Positions 51,980 to 60,232 of a stretch of DNA of 64,000 bases are shown one piece after another; the stretch's first letter is position 1, and every line of letters begins with the position of its first letter. This stretch comes from Desulfosudis oleivorans. GTDB taxonomy: Bacteria > Desulfobacterota > Desulfobacteria > Desulfobacterales > SURF-7. Under the pieces are notes generated by a model that saw only the letters and a program-made list of their open reading frames with translations, searched no databases and was not told the DNA's origin. The stretch is taken from contig DYJD01000004.1 in the NCBI GenBank assembly GCA_020723325.1, positions 62,001-126,000 on the forward strand. Reading direction: 5' to 3'. Both the position numbers and the translations under genes were made by a program.

Positions 51980-54900
51980 ATGTCCGCTGCCGTCATACTA
52001 GTAACGGCAGCACTTCTGCTAGTACCTTACCTGGTGTCGGCCTCCCTTCATCCGGCTCAAGACACCGGGGAATTGCAACAGATCGTTCAAACCCTGTCAG
52101 CATCCTCGGACCGCAGCACCGGCACTCCGGGATGCAAGCTGGCCGCGGACTATATCAAAAGGGAATTTCAGTCTCTATCATTCGGCCGGGTGGGTGGTTT
52201 ATCCATCTCTGTGCCGGTGCGCCTGGCGGAAACCTGTTTTTTGACAAGCGCGGACGGGCGGCAACTGCCCATCCAGCCCCTTTTGCTGAACGCCGTTGAT
52301 CCGGAAACAATCCCTTCGGCAGATCAGACCGCCCCCCTGCTCTACGTTGGTGCGGGCACCACCACGGATTTCAACCATCAGACGGTCAAGGGCGCCGTTA
52401 TTGTAATGGACCTGGATTCCGGCAAAAACTGGCAGCAGGCCGCGGCCCTGGGAGCCAAAGCCCTGATCTTTCTGGATCACGGTATGACCCGGGCCGAAAC
52501 GGATTTCCCAACCCCCAATTTCTTCTTCAAGGAAAAGCAAGAGCTGACCCCCATTCGCTTTCCGCGCTTCTGGGTGGATCAAAATGAATTCACTGCCTGG
52601 CTTGGAAGGGAGCCCCAAACCCTAAGAAACGAGCCCGCGCAAAAGGTAAGCCTGACAGCGCCAGTGGCCTGGAAAGCAGGCCCGGCGGAGAATGTCCACC
52701 TACTGATCCCAGGGCGCGATCCACGCCTGAAAAAAGAGCTGCTGATCATCGAGGCTTTTTATGACAGTACGGCCATGGTGGCGGGACGGGCCCCGGGCGC
52801 TGATGAAGCCTTGGGCGCGGCCACGCTGATCCGGCTGGCCCGTTTCCTAAAAGAGCACCCGCCGGCCAGATCGGTCATGCTGACCGCCACCAGCGGCCAC
52901 AGCCAGACCCTTGCCGGCCTGCGCGAAATGATCTGGAGTTTGCGGGTCCGTTCCCAATATCTCAATCGCTTGAAGAAAAAACTGCAGACGGATAAAAAAG
53001 CCGTTGATGTCTATCTGGATACCATCAAGGCCTTGTCCAGACCGGAAAACGACTGGAACCTACCCCATGCAGCCATGAAGGCGGCCCTGAACAATCAGAT
53101 CAAAACCGAGATCGACGCCATTTCCCGGGCTTTGATCCGTCTGCGCCTGGAAAGCCCAGGGTCTACTCCTGCAGGACAAATCCAAAATCTGGTTCAACGC
53201 CGCCGCCTGCTACAGCGCCTTGACTGGCAGGATGATCTTTCCCGGCTCTCTGCAGAAGACCGCGAACAGTTAAAAGCACTTTTGCCTGCTGCGGAACTTT
53301 ACTACCGCCGCATGGGCGAAGATATCCGCAAGCAGCTCGACCTGCTGAAAAGCATTCTGAACTTTCGCAAGATGATGAAAGGCAAAGAACCGGCCGCCAT
53401 TGTTTCCCTGCATTTGTCCAGCCACGGCAACGGCGTGGGCGCCTTTGGCCAGGGCTGGCTGTATCCCTTGAAACCCTCCATCAACCGGGCCGGTTGCTAC
53501 AGCGCCCTGGACGCGGCCCTTAAACACTGTGCCGCGGAAACCGAACACGCCGGCAGCAGACGGCCCCTGCTGTTCGACACCTTGCGACCCAACCGGATGC
53601 GGGATTGGCGCAGTGAGCTGCCCGACCGTCCGGCCCTGGGTGGGGAAGTGAGTTCCCTGGCCGGATATCTGGGCGTGACCTTGGCCACGGTGAATGACGC
53701 CCGCTTTGCCTGGGGAACTCCCCATGACACCAGCGCCCATGTAAACTGGGAATATGCCGCACACCAGGCCGACTTTGTCTGCCATTTGATCCGCAGCCTG
53801 GCAGCCGCCCCGGTGATCCAGACCAACACCCTGCCCGCCGATGGGTTCAGCACGGTGACGGGCCGCGCCAAAATCCTGCGCCACGGCGAATTGTTCGCGG
53901 ATCAACCCGCGGCCGGCACAATGGTGATGGCCTTCCAGGGCCCCCAGCGTTATTATGCCATGACAGACACCCGGGGTGAATTTCTTCTGAAAGGACTTTG
54001 CGACAAAAAGCATGCCCTGGACAAAGTCATCATTGAAGCCTATGGCTTTGATCCTGAAAACGGGGAAATCCACTGGGCCATAGACAAACGCCGCACGGGC
54101 AAACCGGCTTATCGCCTGAAGATGCAGCGCCAATACATGCAAACCGACCTGATCCTGTTCAACTGCCGGCAGTCCAGCCTCTTTGACCTGCTGGAACCCC
54201 GCAATTTCAATTATCTGACCAAACTTGAACTGCTGGACGGCAGTCGTGATGCTCCATTCTTGACTTACAGCCACAGCCGCATCGACACCCGCGCCTCCTC
54301 CCTGGCCGCGGTGTTTCTCGAACCCCGCGCCCGTATGAAAATCATGCTTTCCGACAGCCTGCTGGCCAAAAAACTGATTCTGACCAACGGCACAGCGGAC
54401 CTGCCGGAAGGTTCCGGCTATCTTCTGGAAGATCATCCGGCCCTAACCGCCACTCCCTTTAAGGCCGCCGGGGATATGTGGACCTTCATCACCCCCCGTA
54501 TCCGCAATCTGGAAAAACACGGCATTTATGATGAAAGCATCCGCGCCCTGCAGCAGGAAGGACTGGAAGCACTGGCACAGGCAAGCGCTTACCTTGAAGC
54601 CGGTCTCTATGACCGTTTCAACGGTACAGCCGCCAAGGCCTTTGCCCTGGCCAGCCGGGTATATGATCAGGTGGATCGGACCCAAAAAGATGTGCTGCTG
54701 GGTGTGCTTTTTTATATTGCCCTGTTCGTTCCCTTTGCGGTTTGCCTGGAAAGGCTGCTCTTTGCCTGGGCCGATATCCATAAGCGCATCCTTTCCTTTT
54801 GCCTGATTCTGGCGCTTCTGATCACGGTGATCTACCATGTCCATCCGGCCTTTCAACTGGCCTACAGTCCGCTGGTAGTGGTCTTGGCCTTTTTCATCAT

Positions 54901-56806
54901 GGGCCTTTCCCTGCTGGTGGCCTTGATCATCATCCTGCGTTTTGAAGCGGAAATGAAGCGCCTGCAAACCCATGCCGGCGCCATGAACATTTCCGAGATC
55001 AGCCGCGGCAAGGCCTTTCTGGCTGCCTTTTTCCTCGGTCTCGGCAACCTGCGGCGGCGCCCCCTGCGCACGGCCCTGACCTGCATCACTTTGATCCTCC
55101 TCACCTTCACCATCATGAGTTTTACAACAGTGAAAACCGCCCGCCACCATGTGCGCATCCGTCTGCAAAACCAGGCCGCCTACCAAGGCCTGCTGTTTAA
55201 AAAGGTCAACTGGCAAAGCCTGCCGCCGGAAGCCGCAGCGGTCCTGATGGATACATTCGGTAAAGAAGGTCGCATCGCTCCCCGGGCCTGGATCACCGCC
55301 GATGATCCCACCCGCGCCGGACGGTTGCCGGTGCAATACCAGGAGCACTCCTTTGAAGCCGCGGGGATCATCGGCCTCGGACCTGCGGAGCAGCAGGTCT
55401 CCGGCCTTGGGCGAATGCTGGTGGGCGGGAGATGGTTTCAGGAAGATGAGCGCCGGGCCGTAATCCTTCCGGATCGCATGGCCGCAAATCTCGGCATTGA
55501 TCCAAAGGCGCCTGCCAATGCTGTGGTAAAAATCTGGGGACAGCCCTTTGAAGTGGTGGGGGTTTTTTCCGGAGAAGCCCTTGCGGAATTCCGGGATCTG
55601 GACGGCGAGCCCCCCACGCCCGTGATTTTTCCCGAGGAAGTGGTGGCTGAAATGAGCGAGGTGGAAATGGAAGCTTTGGAATCCGGCGAGGATGTGCAAG
55701 ATTTTCAAAGCCGCTATGACCATCTGGCCGCCGAACTCACTATCATCCTGCCCCTGAATACGGTCCTGGCCGCAGGCGGGGCGCTCAAAAGCATTGCCGT
55801 GGGAATGACACCCGCAACGGATATCAGCGCCGCCGCCCGCCAAATGACCGATCGCTTCGGCTTGTCCCTTTTCAGCGGCGAGGGCCGGGATTGCTTTTTG
55901 AATCAAAGCAGCGACTCCCTTAGCTACAGTGGCATGCCCAACATCATCATCCCCCTGATCATCTCCATCCTGATCGTGCTGAATACCATGATCAGCAGCG
56001 TATACGAACGCAAGCGGGAAATCGGGATTTACACCTCCATCGGCCTGGCCCCCACCCACGTGGCCTTTCTGTTCATGGCCGAAACCCTGGCCTTTGCCGT
56101 CATCAGCGTCATCATCGGTTATGTGCTGGCCCAGATCAGCGCCACCATTTTTGCCGGCACAGCCCTCTGGGCCGGCATCACCGTCAACTACTCCTCCCTG
56201 GCCGGTGTTGCCGCCATGCTGCTGGTTGTTGCAGTGGTGCTGGTTTCCGCCATTTATCCGGCCAGGGTTGCCGCCGCCATCGCCATCCCGGATGTGAACC
56301 GCTCCTGGACCATGCCGGCCTCGGTGGAAAACGTGATCGAACTGTCCCTGCCTTTCATGCTCCAGCACCGGGAACTGGCAGGGGTCTGCGGCTATTTGCA
56401 GGCCTATTTCAAAGCCCATCAGGATGTGTCCCACGGGTTGTTTTCCACAGGGGCGACATCCACACACTTTACTTGCCCATCCCCCTGTATAGATTTGTCC
56501 TCGCCGCCGGTGTGCCGGCAGCCGCAAGATGCCGGCCCGGCCTGCATCCAACTGCAACAAAAAGTCTGGTTGGCGCCCTTTGATTTCGGCATCATGCAAC
56601 AGGTGGACCTGACCTTCCGCCCGGCCTGCACCGGCGAGAATCTTTTGGAAATCCACGTCCGCCTGGAACGCAGATCCGGCGAAACCAATGTCTGGTGGCG
56701 CCTCAACAAGGCCTTTCTCAACCGCTTGCGCAAGCAACTCCTGATCTGGCGCTCCCTGGATAGTACCACGCGGGAGGAATACGGGAAGGCATTGAAAGAA
56801 AGGTGA
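51980..56806 (+). CDS. giant FtsX-type permease with degenerate M28 peptidase-like ectodomain
   Basis: About 1,608 residues from the ATG at 51980; the open frame upstream is repeat A5. Order: TM1 (5-20); M28-like N-terminal segment (30-75, GTPGCKLAADYIKREF); PA-like insert (about 118-170); M28-like core (about 240-320); a charged helical region; a distal M28-like segment with WGTPHDTSAHVNWEYA; a carboxypeptidase-regulatory-like beta domain (about 650-760); a TM cluster (about 905-985); FtsX core TM (about 1020); a periplasmic domain; three TMs (about 1320-1440); and a cytoplasmic tail of 165 residues. In the M28 core AHYDS is AFYDS, GADDN is GADEA and the EE motif reads TSGH, so zinc hydrolysis is unlikely. 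VYERKREIGIYTSIGL is the FtsX coupling motif. Probably a substrate-binding mechanotransducer. Confidence 0.8.
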   Translation: MSAAVILVTAALLLVPYLVSASLHPAQDTGELQQIVQTLSASSDRSTGTPGCKLAADYIKREFQSLSFGRVGGLSISVPVRLAETCFLTSADGRQLPIQPLLLNAVDPETIPSADQTAPLLYVGAGTTTDFNHQTVKGAVIVMDLDSGKNWQQAAALGAKALIFLDHGMTRAETDFPTPNFFFKEKQELTPIRFPRFWVDQNEFTAWLGREPQTLRNEPAQKVSLTAPVAWKAGPAENVHLLIPGRDPRLKKELLIIEAFYDSTAMVAGRAPGADEALGAATLIRLARFLKEHPPARSVMLTATSGHSQTLAGLREMIWSLRVRSQYLNRLKKKLQTDKKAVDVYLDTIKALSRPENDWNLPHAAMKAALNNQIKTEIDAISRALIRLRLESPGSTPAGQIQNLVQRRRLLQRLDWQDDLSRLSAEDREQLKALLPAAELYYRRMGEDIRKQLDLLKSILNFRKMMKGKEPAAIVSLHLSSHGNGVGAFGQGWLYPLKPSINRAGCYSALDAALKHCAAETEHAGSRRPLLFDTLRPNRMRDWRSELPDRPALGGEVSSLAGYLGVTLATVNDARFAWGTPHDTSAHVNWEYAAHQADFVCHLIRSLAAAPVIQTNTLPADGFSTVTGRAKILRHGELFADQPAAGTMVMAFQGPQRYYAMTDTRGEFLLKGLCDKKHALDKVIIEAYGFDPENGEIHWAIDKRRTGKPAYRLKMQRQYMQTDLILFNCRQSSLFDLLEPRNFNYLTKLELLDGSRDAPFLTYSHSRIDTRASSLAAVFLEPRARMKIMLSDSLLAKKLILTNGTADLPEGSGYLLEDHPALTATPFKAAGDMWTFITPRIRNLEKHGIYDESIRALQQEGLEALAQASAYLEAGLYDRFNGTAAKAFALASRVYDQVDRTQKDVLLGVLFYIALFVPFAVCLERLLFAWADIHKRILSFCLILALLITVIYHVHPAFQLAYSPLVVVLAFFIMGLSLLVALIIILRFEAEMKRLQTHAGAMNISEISRGKAFLAAFFLGLGNLRRRPLRTALTCITLILLTFTIMSFTTVKTARHHVRIRLQNQAAYQGLLFKKVNWQSLPPEAAAVLMDTFGKEGRIAPRAWITADDPTRAGRLPVQYQEHSFEAAGIIGLGPAEQQVSGLGRMLVGGRWFQEDERRAVILPDRMAANLGIDPKAPANAVVKIWGQPFEVVGVFSGEALAEFRDLDGEPPTPVIFPEEVVAEMSEVEMEALESGEDVQDFQSRYDHLAAELTIILPLNTVLAAGGALKSIAVGMTPATDISAAARQMTDRFGLSLFSGEGRDCFLNQSSDSLSYSGMPNIIIPLIISILIVLNTMISSVYERKREIGIYTSIGLAPTHVAFLFMAETLAFAVISVIIGYVLAQISATIFAGTALWAGITVNYSSLAGVAAMLLVVAVVLVSAIYPARVAAAIAIPDVNRSWTMPASVENVIELSLPFMLQHRELAGVCGYLQAYFKAHQDVSHGLFSTGATSTHFTCPSPCIDLSSPPVCRQPQDAGPACIQLQQKVWLAPFDFGIMQQVDLTFRPACTGENLLEIHVRLERRSGETNVWWRLNKAFLNRLRKQLLIWRSLDSTTREEYGKALKER

Positions 56807-56823
56807 ATCGGATTTTATTCACT

Positions 56824-57144
56824 CTATAACAGTCGATCCGCATTGACTTGAAGCAACTCGGCAATTTTTTTTGCCATGGATATCGAAAGTCGCCGCCGCC
56901 CACGCTCATAATCGCTTATCATATTTTGACGAATACCCAATTTTTTTGCAAGCATCGCTTGTGTCAGACCGGCTTTCAAGCGTGAACCGGCAAGAAGATT
57001 ACCGATCCTGTTCGATTGCATTTCCTTCCAGAAGTCGGTTTCTTCGATCGGAACACTATCGGATTCATAAAGTCTTTTCACATTTTCCGGCAATTTCAGC
57101 AGGTCTCTTGCGACCTTATGTTTAATACTGATATTATATGCCAT
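56824..57144 (-). CDS. Xre-type HTH protein, antitoxin-like
   Basis: 106 residues. The C-terminal half is a Cro/C1 helix-turn-helix (AGLTQAMLAKKLGIRQNMISDYE as a continuous HTH from about residue 58). The N-terminus (MAYNISIKHKVARDLLKLPE) resembles a short beta-alpha leader as seen in RelE/HigB-type proteins, but there is no toxin-length gene beside it. It may be an orphan antitoxin or a plain regulator. It converges on the giant permease gene. Confidence 0.72.
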   Translation of the reverse strand: MAYNISIKHKVARDLLKLPENVKRLYESDSVPIEETDFWKEMQSNRIGNLLAGSRLKAGLTQAMLAKKLGIRQNMISDYERGRRRLSISMAKKIAELLQVNADRLL

Positions 57145-57206
57145 AAGTTATATTATGACCATATCGGGTTATATTCAAGTATTTTTATGAGTCGGTTTGA
57201 CTGAAA

Positions 57207-57350
57207 ATGAGGGACATTGCCGACAAATTATACAAAGTAAGCTTTAGTGAAGCGGGTTATGGAAATTTTTTTCACCTCCTTTTTCCTGTAAAAGGGTATA
57301 TCAATAATTGCAGACTCCCTAAATGGCATCGGGATTCTGGCGAGGAATAA
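57207..57350 (+). CDS. possible 47-residue protein
   Basis: An open frame from the ATG at 57207 (MRDIADKLYKVSFSEAGYGN) to TAA at 57348-57350. It ends 3 nt before the next gene, and the GAGGAAT near its end is the ribosome site of that gene. It has no family and no strong ribosome site of its own; it may be a leader or remnant. Confidence 0.25.
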   Translation: MRDIADKLYKVSFSEAGYGNFFHLLFPVKGYINNCRLPKWHRDSGEE

Positions 57351-57353
57351 AAA

Positions 57354-57830
57354 ATGTTTTATGAAAGTTTTCACAACCGCTTTCCGGAAATTGCGGAATG
57401 TGAAACCCGGGCGATTACATTACTTACCGACAATAATCTGAATTTGCCGCCGGACAGTTATGCTTTTGTGGAGATGTTTTGCAATGAGCCGGGGTGCGAC
57501 TGCCGCCGGGTCTTTTTTTCGGTAATATCATCACGCAGCCAACAAATTGAAGCGGTGATCGCCTGGGGCTGGGAGCAACGCGCATTTTATGCAAAATGGT
57601 TGGGAAGCAAAGATCCGGACATGCTCAGCGACCTGATGGGACCGGTCCTCAATCTTACCAGCCCGCAATCAAAATTTGCCCCGGCGCTGCTGGATCTTTG
57701 CAAAACATTGTTGCTCCAGGACCCCGATTATATCGAAAGGGTCAAACGCCATTATACCATGTTTCGTAGCGCCATCGATCGCAAAACAAAAACCGGAGTT
57801 CGGAAAAAAAAGAAAAAAAGCAGAAAATAA
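57354..57830 (+). CDS. conserved-type hypothetical protein with CxxxxC-C motif
   Basis: 158 residues from the ATG at 57354, with GAGGAAT upstream. FVEMFCNEPGCDCRRVFFSV (about 43-62) has a Cys-rich motif that could bind a metal. The remainder is helical, and the C-terminus is very Lys/Arg-rich (RKKKKKSRK). No function is recognised. It is not obviously linked to the transporter genes on either side. Confidence 0.7.
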   Translation: MFYESFHNRFPEIAECETRAITLLTDNNLNLPPDSYAFVEMFCNEPGCDCRRVFFSVISSRSQQIEAVIAWGWEQRAFYAKWLGSKDPDMLSDLMGPVLNLTSPQSKFAPALLDLCKTLLLQDPDYIERVKRHYTMFRSAIDRKTKTGVRKKKKKSRK

Positions 57831-57861
57831 TCAATCCAGACAGAAGAATCCACCGGACTTT

Positions 57862-57885
57862 ATCGCGGCTGGAAGCCGCTCCCAC
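57862..57885. repeat. family E repeat E4
   Basis: CGCGGCTGGAAGCCGCTCCC followed by AC, same orientation as E1 at 15499. Confidence 0.7.
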
Positions 57886-57950
57886 ATCGGATGACCGAAG
57901 CGATGCACAAGATTGAAAGAACGAAGTGATACGATCCTTCGATGTTGGAA

Positions 57951-58018
57951 ATTCCTTGTTGGATATTCTACGGTTCGTTTTGGCTTTAAAAAGCGAATAT
58001 CGAATATCCAACAAGGAA
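57951..58018. repeat. family G inverted repeat
   Basis: TTCCTTGTTGGATATTC (57952-57968) and its exact complement GAATATCCAACAAGGAA (58002-58018) flank 33 nt, making a stable hairpin just upstream of the next gene. Confidence 0.75.
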
Positions 58019-58073
58019 CCACAGAATATTGAAAGCGGGATTAAACACTGATAAGTAAAGATTGAACTCCCCA

Positions 58074-60080
58074 ATGGTCGCGACCGATCTCAAACCCTTC
58101 CCTCCCGCAGACACCCCTGTCCGCCTGCGCGCATTCGTGCTGGGAATTGCCCTTGCCGCCCTGATCTGCCTGCTGACACCGTACAACAACATCTACCGCC
58201 AGGGAACCCCCTTGGGTGGCGGCCATTTCCCTTTGGCCCCTTTTATTCTGCTATTCTGGCTTACCCTCACGGCTGCTGTTTTCAAAAGAATTTTTAACGG
58301 TCATGCAGGACTGAACGGCAAGGAAGTTCTGATCATCTGGATATTGATGGTGCTGGCTTCCGGGATTGCCTACACCGGCTTGGTCCGCACCTTTTTTATC
58401 AATCTTACCGCCCCTTTTTATTATGCCACAGTGGAAAATCGCTGGGCGGAAGTGCTGCATCCCTTGCTGCCCGAGAGCTGGTACCCGGACCAATCCGCCG
58501 CCAAGTTGTTTTATGAGGGCCTGGCCGGCGGCCGCGATATGGGCTGGACTGCCGTCTGCCGCAACATCCCCTGGCGGGCCTGGCTCACACCGCTTTTGGT
58601 ATGGGGCGTTTTTGTGCTGACCTGCTATGGAGTCATGATCTGCATGATCAACTTGATCAGCCGGCAATGGTTGCACAATGAGCGCATGAACCTGCCGCTT
58701 TTGCGGGTGCCCCAGATGCTGGAACAGGCCCTGGATCAGGACGGCCTTTGGAAATTTCTGGGAAACCGCTTCTTGTTAACCGGATTTTTCCTTGCCGCGG
58801 CTTTGCATCTCTTGAACGGCCTGCATGCCTACTTTCCCACGGTGCCGCAACTGCCCACTATTATCCTAGCCGGCCCCTATTTCCCGGCAACCGGTCTTTT
58901 CAGCGGATTTCAGAAATTGAATATTTACCTCTATCCGGCCTTTATCGGTTTTGCCTTTCTGGCCTCCCGGCAGATCTCCTTCTCTTTTTGGTTTCTGTTT
59001 CTCATGGGCGGTTTGCTGTCCGGTCTCTTGGTCCTTTTGGGCTGGAACATCCCCGCTTCAGCCCTGGGAGTGACCTTTGGACCAGCCTTGTCCAAGCCGG
59101 AAGAGACCCAGATGATCGGGGCCTACCCGGTTTTCTTTGTGTTCATCCTCTGGCTGGGCCGCCGGCATTTCCTGGATATCCTGCGCGAGGCTTTCCGTCT
59201 CAGTCCGGAGCCCCCTGCCCGCACGGAATGGCTGTCCACCCGCCATTCCTTTTGGGGCATGCTGCTCGGCCTGGCCGCCATTGTTTGGTGGTGCCGCCAT
59301 TTCGGCCAAAACCCATGGACGGCGGTTCTGCTCATGGGTGTTTTTTTCATGGTCATGCTGGTGGCCACCCGCATCATCTGCCAGGGCGGCGTGGCCTACT
59401 ACACCCTGACCGCCTCACCCCTGGACGGCATTCTGACATTTTTCAGCCCGCGCCTTTTTACGCCGGCGGGCCTGCTCATTGCCGCCGTGACCCAAAAAGT
59501 GCTTTTCGTGGATTTGCGGGAATCCCTGATGCCCTCCCTGCTGCACGCCGCTGAGATCAGCCACCGGGAAAAAAAACGCAAGTGGGTCCTTTTCACCATC
59601 GCCGGCACCCTTATTGTCGCAGTCGCCCTGTCGTTTGTGTCCATGCTGACCCTTTGCTACAAATTCGGAGCCCGTGAAATGGATCTGGAATGGGCCGGCC
59701 GCACCACCATGACCATGTATGAAAACGTGAAAACCCTCACGGAAGCATCCCCGCATCAAAGCGATTGGATGATTATCTTTTCCACTCTCGGTGCTCTAGT
59801 CATGCTGGTTCTGGTGATCGGCTACCATCGGGCCTACTGGTGGCCCCTTCACCCCCTTGGATACCTGACCGCTTACAGCTCGGCCATGCGCATCCTCTGG
59901 TTCAGCTTTCTGGTGGGCTGGCTGTGCAATTCCCTTTGCCTGCGCTACGGCGGCGTCCGCCTGTTCCAGCGGGTCAGCCATCTCTTTGTCGGCCTCATTA
60001 TCGGGGACTTTTTCATGGCCGGGGTCTTTGCCTTGGCAGGGCTGTTCAGCAATGTGAACTACCAAGTCCTACCGGTTTGA
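58074..60080 (+). CDS. large multi-pass membrane protein (DUF6785-like)
   Basis: About 668 residues from the ATG at 58074; a TTG four codons earlier is possible. Many membrane segments. The N-terminal region (LRAFVLGIALAALICLL, GKEVLIIWILMVLASGIAYT, ATVENRWAEVLHPLLPESW) follows the pattern I recall for DUF6785/DUF6784 proteins, which resemble oligopeptide-transporter-like (OPT) carriers. Function is unproven in the family. Paired with the next gene, it could form a two-component carrier. Confidence 0.65.
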   Translation: MVATDLKPFPPADTPVRLRAFVLGIALAALICLLTPYNNIYRQGTPLGGGHFPLAPFILLFWLTLTAAVFKRIFNGHAGLNGKEVLIIWILMVLASGIAYTGLVRTFFINLTAPFYYATVENRWAEVLHPLLPESWYPDQSAAKLFYEGLAGGRDMGWTAVCRNIPWRAWLTPLLVWGVFVLTCYGVMICMINLISRQWLHNERMNLPLLRVPQMLEQALDQDGLWKFLGNRFLLTGFFLAAALHLLNGLHAYFPTVPQLPTIILAGPYFPATGLFSGFQKLNIYLYPAFIGFAFLASRQISFSFWFLFLMGGLLSGLLVLLGWNIPASALGVTFGPALSKPEETQMIGAYPVFFVFILWLGRRHFLDILREAFRLSPEPPARTEWLSTRHSFWGMLLGLAAIVWWCRHFGQNPWTAVLLMGVFFMVMLVATRIICQGGVAYYTLTASPLDGILTFFSPRLFTPAGLLIAAVTQKVLFVDLRESLMPSLLHAAEISHREKKRKWVLFTIAGTLIVAVALSFVSMLTLCYKFGAREMDLEWAGRTTMTMYENVKTLTEASPHQSDWMIIFSTLGALVMLVLVIGYHRAYWWPLHPLGYLTAYSSAMRILWFSFLVGWLCNSLCLRYGGVRLFQRVSHLFVGLIIGDFFMAGVFALAGLFSNVNYQVLPV

Positions 60081-60084
60081 AAAA

Positions 60085-60222
60085 CAATTAGGAATTATGA
60101 ATTACGAATTAGGAATCGAGGAATGCTATCATTATTATTTAAAAGCATTTATATCATGTTTTTCCCAAAATAAATTGACAGAATACCACCATTCATAATT
60201 CGTAATTCCTAATTCATAATTG
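60085..60222. repeat. family D inverted pair D2
   Basis: Arms CAATTAGGAATTATGAATTA (from about 60085) and CATAATTCGTAATTCCTAAT (from about 60193) face each other between the two multi-pass protein genes; could form a long AT-rich hairpin. Confidence 0.7.
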
Positions 60223-60232
60223 CAGTTAAATC

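Noticed and set aside
53270-54436. A 388-codon open frame antisense to the same gene
   Set aside because: Same reason: no domain or ribosome site, and the opposite strand has clear coding logic.
54443-56737. A 764-codon open frame antisense to the giant permease
   Set aside because: It is a GC-rich shadow frame: its composition (many Gly, His, Gln) is non-protein-like, and the sense strand encodes a coherent FtsX permease.
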